A stretch of DNA of 63,318 bases from Thermoflavifilum sp. (GTDB lineage Bacteria; Bacteroidota; Bacteroidia; Chitinophagales; Chitinophagaceae), in NCBI GenBank assembly GCA_023511875.1, contig JAIMAQ010000013.1, forward strand, positions 1-63,318, read 5' to 3'. Positions 8,137-16,686 of this stretch are shown here, in pieces (position 1 is the first letter of the stretch; every line of letters starts with the position of its first letter). The position numbers were made by a program, and so were the translations under genes. Below the pieces are notes generated by a model, which was not told the origin of the DNA, searched no databases, and worked only from the letters and a program-made list of their open reading frames with translations.

Positions 8137-9627
8137 TCAACTGCTTTGCATGTGTAAGAGCTTATTTAACTTTTCTTTCCATTGCGCATAAACCCAAGCA
8201 TATCGCTGCATGCCGTTTTCATCGGGATGTAATTCGAGCAATTTTTTCATTCCGCGAAAACTTTCTGCTGCAGATGCAAAATAGCCGGCTCCCACGCCCG
8301 CTGCACGGGCTGCACCTTGCGCGCCATCGGTTTCATACAATTCCAATACGGCTCGAGTAGTTTGGGTAAATACTTCGCGAAACACAGGGCTCAAAAACAT
8401 GTTGGCCATGCCCGCGCGAATGACCCGAACGGTTGAACCCGTGTTTTGCAAGATATCGTATCCATACTTCAAGGCAAAGGCCACACCTTCTTGTGCGGCA
8501 CGAAATACATGCGCCGAGCTATGCCTGTTGAAATCAACACCCATCAGATGCGCCTGGATAAGCTTATTTTCCCATACACGCTCTGCCCCGTTGCCAAATG
8601 GGAAAAAGAATACCCCCTCTGCACCCGGCACTACCGTTGCAGCCTGCTGATTCATATCATCATATCCGCGATTCTGCCAATATCTGCGCAGCCAACTATT
8701 GAGAATACCTGCTCCATTGATACACAGCAATAAGCCATATCGAGGAGCTGTTGGTTGATGGGTAACATGTATAAAAGTATTGATGCGCGACAGCGAATCG
8801 GCAACAGGTCGATCGGTTACGCTATAGATAACTGCACTCGTACCTGCAGTAGCTGCAGCTTCGCCAGGATCCAGCACTTTGAGCGAAAAAGCATTGTTGG
8901 GCTGATCCCCCGCTCGATAGCTTAGCGGTATGCCTGCTGGCAACCCCAATAGCTCGGCAGCTTGCTTGCTTAGCCTGCCCTGCTCACCAAAAATGGGCAC
9001 CAATGGCGGCAATAAAGCTTGATCGATCTCATAGTATCGCAACAACTCTTGGCTAATTTGCTGTTGCAAATAATCCCACCAAATCCCTTCCGAAAGACCC
9101 GTTATAGTAGTATTCACCTCACCAGTGAGCCGCATAGCGATATAATCGCCTGGGAGCATGATGTAGCGAATTCGAGCATAGCATTCAGGTTCGTTTTTCT
9201 TAATCCAACGCAATTTTGACGCCGTAAAATTACCGGGCGAATTGAGTAAATGTTGTAAGCAAAATTCTTCTCCCAAATCTTGCGTAGCTTTTCGCCCGAT
9301 ATCAACAGCCCGACTGTCGCACCAAATGATAGATGGGCGCAATACTTGCTGATGCCGATCTATACATACCAGGCCATGCATTTGATACGAGATCCCAATG
9401 GCTTTTACTCGCTGTAAATCTGCATGCTTCTGCAATTGTTGCGTGGCATGGATTAGTTCCTGCCACCAGCGTTCTGGATCTTGCTCAGCCCAGCCGGGAT
9501 GTGGAGCATAAATGGGCATTTCAGTAGCAGGTGAAAATGCACTAGCTATACATCGTCCAGTTTCTATTTCCACTAATGCAGCTTTAACCGATGATGAACC
9601 TACATCGTAACCCAGTAAATATGCCAT
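8137..9627 (-). CDS. xylB: Xylulokinase-like FGGY sugar kinase
   Basis: A 496-residue FGGY-family kinase. The N-terminal ATPase motif is GYDVGSSSVKAAL, the substrate loop has SYQMHGLV (typical of xylulokinases), and the second half has AGDQPNN with the catalytic Asp and GTSAVIY. It phosphorylates a ketopentose, most likely D-xylulose, for the pentose phosphate pathway. The frame runs about 300 bp further upstream, but that part overlaps the mini membrane gene. The ATG at 9627 begins directly at MAYLLGYDVG, 5 bp after the preceding stop. It is last in the minus-strand operon after the SSS carrier, which suggests that carrier imports xylose or a related pentose. No xylose isomerase is in the window. 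Confidence 0.88.
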   Translation of the reverse strand: MAYLLGYDVGSSSVKAALVEIETGRCIASAFSPATEMPIYAPHPGWAEQDPERWWQELIHATQQLQKHADLQRVKAIGISYQMHGLVCIDRHQQVLRPSIIWCDSRAVDIGRKATQDLGEEFCLQHLLNSPGNFTASKLRWIKKNEPECYARIRYIMLPGDYIAMRLTGEVNTTITGLSEGIWWDYLQQQISQELLRYYEIDQALLPPLVPIFGEQGRLSKQAAELLGLPAGIPLSYRAGDQPNNAFSLKVLDPGEAAATAGTSAVIYSVTDRPVADSLSRINTFIHVTHQPTAPRYGLLLCINGAGILNSWLRRYWQNRGYDDMNQQAATVVPGAEGVFFFPFGNGAERVWENKLIQAHLMGVDFNRHSSAHVFRAAQEGVAFALKYGYDILQNTGSTVRVIRAGMANMFLSPVFREVFTQTTRAVLELYETDGAQGAARAAGVGAGYFASAAESFRGMKKLLELHPDENGMQRYAWVYAQWKEKLNKLLHMQSS

Positions 9628-9632
9628 AAAAC

Positions 9633-9830
9633 TTATTCTTGTATGCGAGAGGGAAAGAAAAACCAAAGGATCAACATGAGCAAACCAAAAACGAGATAAA
9701 CAGCACCTCCATACATATTCATTTGATGGCCATCTGCTGAACGAGAGATAAGGGCATACCCAATGAGCACAATGCCCACCACGGCAAAGAAAGCTCCAAT
9801 AATAAATCGTAAATCGAGTATGTTTTTCAT
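9633..9830 (-). CDS. Two-helix mini membrane protein, second copy
   Basis: A 65-residue protein made almost wholly of two membrane segments (about 9-28, RFIIGAFFAVVGIVLIGYAL, and 39-60) joined by a short polar loop, ending FFFPSRIQE. It sits between the symporter (18 bp upstream) and the xylulokinase (5 bp downstream), so it is almost certainly translated from the same mRNA. It resembles the 79-residue protein at 1530-1769 in size, topology and position. The repeated arrangement suggests a small subunit or chaperone of the carrier. No known domain is recognised. Confidence 0.75.
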   Translation of the reverse strand: MKNILDLRFIIGAFFAVVGIVLIGYALISRSADGHQMNMYGGAVYLVFGLLMLILWFFFPSRIQE

Positions 9831-9848
9831 GTTGACAAAAAATTTGTT

Positions 9849-11510
9849 TTACATAAAAATAAGATTCAATAGCAATACCAGCACGAGTACAATAACAGCC
9901 AATGTTGTAGGCTTTTGGTACCATGCCAAATGTCCTGCATTAGGCTTAGGCGTTAGGCTATACACCAACCCCACCAATTGTTGCTCTGGATGCGCACGGG
10001 TAAACAAGCTGATGATGGCTGTGAGCAAAAAACAAGTAGTAAAAGCCACAATAGCAATCACGAAATTTTGACCCATTGTAGAATGAAATGTATGCAAATT
10101 AGCACCAAGCCAGCCTCCTTTGCCTTCGGCCAGAGTGAGCCCATGCGTGCAAGCCGCTGCCAATGTGCCTCCAATCAATCCCCAAAAAGCGCCATGGCCA
10201 GTGGTGCGCTTCCAAAACATACCCAAGAAAAATGTAGCAAATAGAGGAGCATTGACAAAGCCAAAGACCAGTTGCAAGAAATCCATAATATTGTTGAAGC
10301 TTCTCGCTAAATAGGCCGTGGCTATAGAAGCCAAAATGCCAAACACAGTGGCTACGCGCCCAACATGAAGATAATGTTTATCGGGCTTGTTGCGTTGGAT
10401 ATACGATTGATAAATATCATAAGTCCATACCGTGTTAAAGGCGGTTACATTTCCCGCCATGCCGCTCATAAAAGAAGCAAAAAGCGCCGTTAATCCCACC
10501 CCTAATAAGCCTCTGGGATAATCATGTGCCAATAAAGAAGGCAAAGCCATATCATAGTCGAGCGTTACTCCATCGGGCTTATAAGGCAGTTGATAATGGG
10601 AGCCGGGTGTATGCATGAGCGCAATAGCAATGAGTCCAGGCAAAATCACCACAAAAGGCATAAACATTTTGGGAAATGCTGCAATTAAAGGCGTTTTCTC
10701 AGCTGAAGCCATATTACGTGCTACCATGGCTCTCTGTACGACTAAAAAATCGGTACACCAATATCCAAACGACAACACAAAACCCAGCCCCAGTGCCAAA
10801 CTCCATACATCTACTCCCATAGGATTGTCTTGTGCCGAACCCATATACTTCCAGGCATGGGTCATCGAATCGGGTAAACGGCTTACTACGCCATGCCAGC
10901 CTCCGGCTTCGTAAATACCAATAACCACCAATGGTGCAATGCCCAATACGATCAAGAAAAATTGCAACACTTCATTGTACACCGCACTGGTAAGACCTCC
11001 CAGAAAGGTATAAATCAGTACAATTCCTGCAGCTAAATAAATAGAAAGCTCAAAACTCCAACCCAAAATCACTTCAAATAACTTAGCTAAGGCATATAAC
11101 GAAATCCCCGAGGAAAAAATGGTCATCACGGCAAAAGTAATCGCATTGAAGGCACGAGTCTTTTCATCATAGCGCTTGGCAAGATATTCGGGTACCGACC
11201 GTGCTTGGCTACCATAATAAAATGGCATCATGAAAATACCTAAGAATACCATGGCAGGTATAGCTCCTAACCAATAAAAATGACTGGTCATGATCCCATA
11301 CTTAGCTCCAGAAGCTGCCATGCCAATCACTTCCTGCGCACCTAAGTTGGCGGAAATAAAAGCCAAACTAGCGATCCAGAGGGGAATACTCCTGCCACTC
11401 ATCAAGAAGTCGTTGCTCGACTTTACCTTTCTGCGAATTAAAAAACCAATACCTATAACAAAAGCAAAGTAAAGAGCAATGATGAGATAATCAATAAAAT
11501 GAAGCTTCAT
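9849..11510 (-). CDS. SSS-family sodium/sugar symporter, second copy
   Basis: A 553-residue SGLT-like sodium/solute symporter with about 14 membrane segments. The N-terminal cytoplasmic stretch has SSNDFLMSGR, followed by ISANLGAQEVIGMAAS and later FMSGMAGNVTAFNTVWTYDIY, which is nearly identical to the equivalent region of the first carrier. It is first in a tight minus-strand operon with the mini membrane protein and xylulokinase, so it probably imports a pentose. The gap of 100 bp to rluD and the change of function suggest its own promoter. I found no exact TAnnTTTG box there. Confidence 0.9.
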   Translation of the reverse strand: MKLHFIDYLIIALYFAFVIGIGFLIRRKVKSSNDFLMSGRSIPLWIASLAFISANLGAQEVIGMAASGAKYGIMTSHFYWLGAIPAMVFLGIFMMPFYYGSQARSVPEYLAKRYDEKTRAFNAITFAVMTIFSSGISLYALAKLFEVILGWSFELSIYLAAGIVLIYTFLGGLTSAVYNEVLQFFLIVLGIAPLVVIGIYEAGGWHGVVSRLPDSMTHAWKYMGSAQDNPMGVDVWSLALGLGFVLSFGYWCTDFLVVQRAMVARNMASAEKTPLIAAFPKMFMPFVVILPGLIAIALMHTPGSHYQLPYKPDGVTLDYDMALPSLLAHDYPRGLLGVGLTALFASFMSGMAGNVTAFNTVWTYDIYQSYIQRNKPDKHYLHVGRVATVFGILASIATAYLARSFNNIMDFLQLVFGFVNAPLFATFFLGMFWKRTTGHGAFWGLIGGTLAAACTHGLTLAEGKGGWLGANLHTFHSTMGQNFVIAIVAFTTCFLLTAIISLFTRAHPEQQLVGLVYSLTPKPNAGHLAWYQKPTTLAVIVLVLVLLLNLIFM

Positions 11511-11610
11511 AACTGAAATATTACTTGCGTGAAATTGAATAGATAAACTGGCCGAAAAATAATAAGATTGTTTTGTTTATGGGAAAACAAATATGCATTC
11601 CTGGCTATTA

Positions 11611-12657
11611 TTATCTTCGTTGCGTTTTTAATGCGGAAACATAATTTCGCCAGGCATCCAATACAGCTTGAAAATCATCGGGCAGTGGAGCTTCAAAAAA
11701 CATTCTTTGCCCTGTTGCAGGATGTATAAATCCTAAAGTTTGGGCATGCAAAGCCTGACGAGGCATTAAAGTAAAACAATGTTGCACAAAATCTTTGTAT
11801 TGCGAATATATCGTACCTTTCACAATACGGTTGCCCCCATATGTTTCGTCGTTAAACAAAGGATGCCCAAAATGCTGCATGTGCACACGAATCTGGTGAG
11901 TGCGCCCCGTTTCCAGCCGGCATTCTACCAGGGTCACATAATAAAAACGTTCCAACACGCGGTAATGGGTGATGGCCTCTTTCCCGTAAGAACCATCGGG
12001 ATAAGCATCCATGAGCTGGCGATAGCGTTGATGACGACCAATATTTGCCTGAATGGTGCCTGCATTGGCGGGCAGATCGCCCCATACCAAGGCGATGTAT
12101 CGCCGTTCGGTAGTGTGTTCAAAAAACTGCTGAGCCAAATGGTTAAGGGCTAAAGCCGACCGAGCTACCACCAGCAAGCCGCTCGTATTTTTATCGATGC
12201 GATGCACTAATCCCCAGCGAGGCAATTGTTCGGCCGAACCTGCACTGGCTTGTAAATAGTAAGCTAATCCATTGACTAACGTGCCGCTATAATTGCCATT
12301 GCCCGGATGAACCACCATGCCTGCAGGCTTATTGATCACCAGCACATGCTCGTCTTCATAAACAATGTCGAGAGGAATGGGCTCGGGAATAATTTCTTCG
12401 GTATCGGGTTGGGGAAACAGCCATACTTCAATTTGATCACCGGGTTTTACCTTGTAATTAGCTTTTACCTGTTTATCGTGCAACTTTACCCAACCCGCTT
12501 CTATGGCTTGCTGTACACGATTACGCGAGATGCCCGGCAACCTATGCGTTAAATATTTATCAATACGCATGGGCTCCTGGCGCTTGTCAACCGTAATCAA
12601 CAATCGTTGCGCCTCTTCTTCCTGCAACATCATATCCTGATCGCGTTGCTCCACCAT
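11611..12657 (-). CDS. rluD: RluD-family 23S rRNA pseudouridine synthase
   Basis: A 348-residue RluA/RluD-type enzyme. An S4 RNA-binding domain (about 30-80, MRIDKYLTHRLPGISRNRV) is followed by the catalytic domain, with D155 in the signature HRIDKNTSG. RluD converts uridines of helix 69 in 23S rRNA to pseudouridine. The roughly 20-residue acidic extension before the S4 domain is longer than in many relatives. Transcription is divergent from the peptidase gene at 12767, with 109 bp between them. Subfamily assignment (RluD rather than RluC) rests on the S4 domain and overall length. Confidence 0.92.
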   Translation of the reverse strand: MVEQRDQDMMLQEEEAQRLLITVDKRQEPMRIDKYLTHRLPGISRNRVQQAIEAGWVKLHDKQVKANYKVKPGDQIEVWLFPQPDTEEIIPEPIPLDIVYEDEHVLVINKPAGMVVHPGNGNYSGTLVNGLAYYLQASAGSAEQLPRWGLVHRIDKNTSGLLVVARSALALNHLAQQFFEHTTERRYIALVWGDLPANAGTIQANIGRHQRYRQLMDAYPDGSYGKEAITHYRVLERFYYVTLVECRLETGRTHQIRVHMQHFGHPLFNDETYGGNRIVKGTIYSQYKDFVQHCFTLMPRQALHAQTLGFIHPATGQRMFFEAPLPDDFQAVLDAWRNYVSALKTQRR

Positions 12658-12766
12658 AGCTATGGCTTTCTCGTAAAAATAACTATTCCCATTCTCTTTA
12701 TCATTTTATTCACTAAACAATACGCGAAAATGTAGGTAAATTTTCTACTTTCGTTGCATCAACAAA

Positions 12767-15061
12767 ATGAAGCCTGTCATGAAATACCACAGTACACTCT
12801 TCTTAAGCCTCATCGCTTATTTTTTTTGTATTGATACACTTGCTGCACAACCGCTGCATAGAGCCTGGTCGCCCAATAGCCTGGTCTGGAACGTTGAAAG
12901 CGATAAGCCCTTACCCGATATCGAAAGCTTTACCCATGTACAATGGGAAACTACGGGCCATCGCTTCACTCAGCTGATTACCGACGATAGCGGTGCCCAA
13001 CGTATCGTAGAATTTGATCCATCAAACAACTTTGCTCAGCAACAGTTAGTAAGCTCTCAACAGCTTATCCCTGCCGGTTCTTCCACGCCTATCCATATCG
13101 AATCCTACACGTATTATCCCGAACATCATCTATTGCTCATATTTACCAATTCCAAACGCGTGTGGCGAGCCCATACCCGTGGCGACTTCTGGGTGTATGA
13201 CTTGCAACAACATCGTCTGCATCAGTTGGGTAAAGGTTTACCAGCTTCTTCTTTACAATTTGCCAAAATATCGCCCAATGGTAAAATGGCTGCTTACGTG
13301 AGCCAACATAATATTTATGTGGAAGATTTGCTCACTGGCAAAAAGAAACAACTTACGCACGATGGCACTGAAAAGATCATCAATGGCACATTCGACTGGG
13401 CATATGAAGAGGAATTGTTTTGTAGAGATGGTTTTCGCTGGAGCCCCGATAGCAAGTCTATCGCCTATTGGCAAATAAATGCACAACACGTGCGCGATTA
13501 CTTGATGCTCAATACTACAGATTCTATTTACTCATTTGTGATTCCTGTACAATATCCCAAAGTAGGTTACAATCCGTCTTCGGCACGCATTGGTGTGGTT
13601 AACATCGCAAGCGGCATCACTTCTTGGCTAAAAATACCGGGCGACCCCTATCAGCATTATCTTCCACGTATGGATTGGGCGGGTAATTCCTACGAGCTCA
13701 TGATTCAACAATTTAACCGCAGGCAAGATAGTTCTGTACTTTATTTGGCCAATATTCGTACCCATACCGTCAAGCCCATTCATGCTGAAGGCGATACTAC
13801 CTGGATCGACCTGAATTATTTTTGGCAATACGATCGACCTGGATGGGATTGGATTCATGATTATCGCGATTTTTTATGGACTACTGAAAAAGATGGGTGG
13901 AAACATGTGTATCTATTTCATCGCGATGGCACAGGAGAAAAATTACTTACGCGAGGCAATTACGATGTGATCGATATTGAAGGTATTGATGAAAAAAATG
14001 GGTGGCTTTATTTTACTGCCTCCCCCGAAAATGCCACCCAACAATATCTATATCGCGTACGACTCGATGGGAGTAGCATCGAACCCGAAAAAGTTTCTCC
14101 TCCCCAAGAAATAGGCACGCATGAGTACCGCTTTTCGGCCGATGCCCAATATGCTTTGCACATCTTTTCTAATCACAACACTCCTCCAGTGTCTGAAATG
14201 GTGCAAATACCCGAAAATCGAGTATTGAAAAGTATGCCTCAATATCCTCTTTCTGCAGCAGAAGTAAAATTCCTCACGCGTAATCCGCAAACTTTCTTCC
14301 AGGTTACCACCGATGATGGGGTAACCATGGATGGTTGGATGATCAGGCCGGCCAATTTCGATTCTACTAAAAAATACCCCGTACTTTTCTATGTATATGG
14401 CGAGCCGGCTTCTACCACAGTGCGTGATGTGTTTGCACCCAATAGCTGGTACCAACAATTGGCCGATCGGGGTTATGTGATCATTTCCGTAGATAATCGG
14501 GGAACGCCTGCTCCCAAAGGCGCCGCTTGGCGACACGCTATTTATCGCGGTATTGGTATATTAAACATTCACGATCAGGCGATGGCAGCCCGCAAGATCC
14601 TCCAATGGCCCTGGGTAGATACAAGCCGCATTGCCGTATGGGGCTGGAGTGGTGGGGGCTCTTCTACACAAAACCTCATGTTCCAATATCCAGATATTTA
14701 CAAAACGGGCATGGCCGTGGCAGGTATATCCTATTTGCCTTGTTACGACAATATTTATGAAGAACGTTACATGGGGCTTTGGCCAGAAGATAGTGCTTAT
14801 TACCAGGCAGGTTCATCCATCAATCATGTTGAAGGTTTGCGTGGGAACCTTCTGATCGTGCATGGCAGCGGCGACGATAATGTGCATTATCAAAACCAAG
14901 AGCGGCTTATTAATGCACTGGTGAGCCATGAAAAGCAATTCTCTATGATGGAATACCCCAATCGCACCCATAGCATTAGCGAAGGCAAGGGCACTACCCA
15001 GCATTTGTATACGCTACTCACCCGTTTTCTGGAAACACATTGCCCACCGGGCGCTCGATGA
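12767..15061 (+). CDS. Secreted dipeptidyl-peptidase IV-like S9 serine peptidase
   Basis: A 764-residue protein with a signal peptide (about 1-28, ending LAAQ), an eight-bladed DPP-IV-type propeller (about 60-510) and an alpha/beta hydrolase domain. The triad is S628 in GWSGGG, D703 in HGSGDDNVH and H735 in NRTHS. The propeller keeps the double-glutamate YEEELF motif that anchors the substrate N terminus, so dipeptide release from proline-containing peptides is likely. The tyrosine normally found in GWSYGG is glycine here. A box TACTTTCG at 12746-12753 is one mismatch from TAnnTTTG and may be the -7 element. The stop is 2 bp from the argH stop. Confidence 0.92.
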   Translation: MKPVMKYHSTLFLSLIAYFFCIDTLAAQPLHRAWSPNSLVWNVESDKPLPDIESFTHVQWETTGHRFTQLITDDSGAQRIVEFDPSNNFAQQQLVSSQQLIPAGSSTPIHIESYTYYPEHHLLLIFTNSKRVWRAHTRGDFWVYDLQQHRLHQLGKGLPASSLQFAKISPNGKMAAYVSQHNIYVEDLLTGKKKQLTHDGTEKIINGTFDWAYEEELFCRDGFRWSPDSKSIAYWQINAQHVRDYLMLNTTDSIYSFVIPVQYPKVGYNPSSARIGVVNIASGITSWLKIPGDPYQHYLPRMDWAGNSYELMIQQFNRRQDSSVLYLANIRTHTVKPIHAEGDTTWIDLNYFWQYDRPGWDWIHDYRDFLWTTEKDGWKHVYLFHRDGTGEKLLTRGNYDVIDIEGIDEKNGWLYFTASPENATQQYLYRVRLDGSSIEPEKVSPPQEIGTHEYRFSADAQYALHIFSNHNTPPVSEMVQIPENRVLKSMPQYPLSAAEVKFLTRNPQTFFQVTTDDGVTMDGWMIRPANFDSTKKYPVLFYVYGEPASTTVRDVFAPNSWYQQLADRGYVIISVDNRGTPAPKGAAWRHAIYRGIGILNIHDQAMAARKILQWPWVDTSRIAVWGWSGGGSSTQNLMFQYPDIYKTGMAVAGISYLPCYDNIYEERYMGLWPEDSAYYQAGSSINHVEGLRGNLLIVHGSGDDNVHYQNQERLINALVSHEKQFSMMEYPNRTHSISEGKGTTQHLYTLLTRFLETHCPPGAR

Positions 15062-15063
15062 AA

Positions 15064-16398
15064 TTAATCGTTGAGCAAATGGTCCAATGCCTGATGAATT
15101 TTATCAAACGGGAAGCTATGGAGTTGTTCATTCATCATGCGCACGATTTCTTCATTGCATAAGTTGCCAATGCTACCTTCATGGGTATGATGTAATTCAC
15201 CACTGGGCTGAAATTTGCCCTGCTCAATTTCCAACCCTACTTGTCGATAAGCATCACGGAAAGGAATGCCCTGCAGCACGCGTTTGTTCACTTCTTCTAC
15301 GCTAAAGAGATATCGATATTGGGGATCGTCTAAAATATGTTTGCGTATTTCTAAGTGGGTAAACATGAGTTGAAACATCTCTAAGCAATCGTAAAGCTGC
15401 TGAAAAGCGGGAAACAAGTGTTCCTTGATGAGCTGCAAATCGCGATGATAGCCCGAAGGCAAATTGGTCGTCATCAAGGTAATTTCGTATGGCAATGCTT
15501 GTATCTGGTTGCAACGCGAGCGAATGATTTCAAATACATCCGGATTTTTTTTGTGTGGCATGATAGAAGATCCTGTGGTAAAAGCATCGGGTAAGCTCAC
15601 GAAACCAAAATGCGGATTCATGTACAAACACACATCCATAGCCAATCTGGCCAATGTAGCCGCCACCAAAGAAAGTGCTTGCGCAACAATTTTTTCGGTT
15701 TTTCCTCTACTCATCTGAGCATATACCACATTGTAATGCAGATCGTCGAAGCCTAATAATGCTGTAGTCATCCTCCGATTGAGTGGAAATGATGAACCAT
15801 ATCCTGCTGCTGAACCCAGGGGATTTTTATTGACCACTTCAAACGCAGCACGCAGCATGCACATATCGTCTACAAGGCTTTCTGCATACGCCCCAAACCA
15901 CAACCCAAACGAAGAAGGCATAGCCAGCTGTAGATGGGTATAGCCCGGCAATAAGTCTTCACGATGACGCTCGCTTAAGTCGATGAGTTGTTCAAAAAAA
16001 TGATGCATCTGCTGTACCAGCTTCTCTATTTCGCTGCGTAAGTAAAGCTTAATATCTACCAGTACTTGATCGTTGCGTGAGCGACCGCTATGGATTTTCT
16101 TACCCACATCTCCTAATCGTTGTGTAAGCCAGAATTCAATTTGGGAATGTACATCTTCAACCCCTTCGTCTAATGCAAATCCATTTTGCTGCACTTCTGC
16201 ATATATCTTTCTAAGCTCATGCCGAAGTAGCTGTTCGTCTTGCTGTGATAGCAAGCCCACTGCTGCCAGCATGCGAATATGTGCTAAAGATCCTAAGATA
16301 TCAAAAGGAGCCAACAGGGGATCAAACTGCCGATCACTGGCCGTGGTAAAACGCTCAACTGCCTGATCAACAACAATATTTTTTTGCCACAGTTTCAT
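15064..16398 (-). CDS. argH: Argininosuccinate lyase
   Basis: A 444-residue lyase of the fumarase/aspartase superfamily. HSGRSRNDQ at 103-111, GYTHLQ with the catalytic base region at H155, and the signature loop GSSIMPHKKNP at 276-286 are all present. It splits argininosuccinate into arginine and fumarate, the last step of arginine synthesis. Other arg genes are absent from the window, so it stands apart from the usual cluster. The stop lies 2 bp from that of the convergent peptidase gene, leaving no room for a terminator between them. Confidence 0.95.
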   Translation of the reverse strand: MKLWQKNIVVDQAVERFTTASDRQFDPLLAPFDILGSLAHIRMLAAVGLLSQQDEQLLRHELRKIYAEVQQNGFALDEGVEDVHSQIEFWLTQRLGDVGKKIHSGRSRNDQVLVDIKLYLRSEIEKLVQQMHHFFEQLIDLSERHREDLLPGYTHLQLAMPSSFGLWFGAYAESLVDDMCMLRAAFEVVNKNPLGSAAGYGSSFPLNRRMTTALLGFDDLHYNVVYAQMSRGKTEKIVAQALSLVAATLARLAMDVCLYMNPHFGFVSLPDAFTTGSSIMPHKKNPDVFEIIRSRCNQIQALPYEITLMTTNLPSGYHRDLQLIKEHLFPAFQQLYDCLEMFQLMFTHLEIRKHILDDPQYRYLFSVEEVNKRVLQGIPFRDAYRQVGLEIEQGKFQPSGELHHTHEGSIGNLCNEEIVRMMNEQLHSFPFDKIHQALDHLLND

Positions 16399-16483
16399 AA
16401 AAATGTCGATGAATGGAAATGAAATTACGTGAAATTACTATAGCTCGTGCATAAGCCCATTTGAGTGTTAAAAGGCAAAATTA

Positions 16484-16513
16484 AACGGCCGAGAACATAT
16501 GTTCCCGGCCGTT
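16484..16513 (-). terminator. Hairpin terminator of tRNA-Pro(GGG)
   Basis: A near-perfect palindrome with 15-base arms, AACGGCCGAGAACAT and ATGTTCCCGGCCGTT, centred on AACATATGTT and starting 4 bp past the 3' end of the tRNA. Read on the minus strand, the only imperfect position becomes a G-T pair and the stem is followed by TTAATTTT. This fits intrinsic termination of the tRNA transcript. Confidence 0.8.
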
Positions 16514-16517
16514 GTGG

Positions 16518-16592
16518 TCGGGGAGACTGGATTCGAACCAGCGACCACACGCCCCCCAGACGTGTACTCTAACCGGGCTGAGCTACTCCCCG
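16518..16592 (-). tRNA. tRNA-Pro (anticodon GGG)
   Basis: The minus strand gives acceptor stem CGGGGAG / CTCCCCG with discriminator A. The anticodon stem is CACGT/GCGTG with loop CTGGGGG, so the anticodon is GGG, and the T arm is CTGG-TTCGAAT-CCAG. It reads CCC and CCU proline codons. A second proline tRNA, anticodon CGG, is at the right edge of the window. Confidence 0.97.
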
Positions 16593-16609
16593 AACGCCTA
16601 TCAGGCTTG

Positions 16610-16617
16610 CAAAGCTA
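16610..16617 (-). promoter_or_regulatory. -7 box TAGCTTTG before tRNA-Pro(GGG)
   Basis: CAAAGCTA on the plus strand is TAGCTTTG on the minus strand, an exact match to the Bacteroidota -7 consensus TAnnTTTG. It lies 17 bp upstream of the tRNA 5' end. No clear -33 TTTG was found. Confidence 0.7.
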
Positions 16618-16651
16618 CAGATTAATTTCAAAAAATCTGCTGCACTTGTCC

Positions 16652-16659
16652 TATTTTTG
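16652..16659 (+). promoter_or_regulatory. -7 box TATTTTTG before the dihydroorotase-like gene
   Basis: This is an exact TAnnTTTG match. It overlaps the most upstream possible start (TTG at 16657), which therefore cannot be used on this transcript. It supports the ATG at 16687 as the start of the coding region. Confidence 0.65.
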
Positions 16660-16686
16660 CCCCTGATAATGCGTACTTTCTCTTAC

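Noticed and set aside
9628-9924. N-terminal 99 codons of the xylulokinase frame
   Set aside because: This part overlaps the mini membrane gene in another frame, is cysteine/tryptophan-rich nonsense, and the FGGY fold starts at the ATG at 9627.
14048-14536. 162-codon minus-strand frame inside the DPP-IV-like gene
   Set aside because: It is the antisense shadow of a well-conserved peptidase domain and shows no family features.
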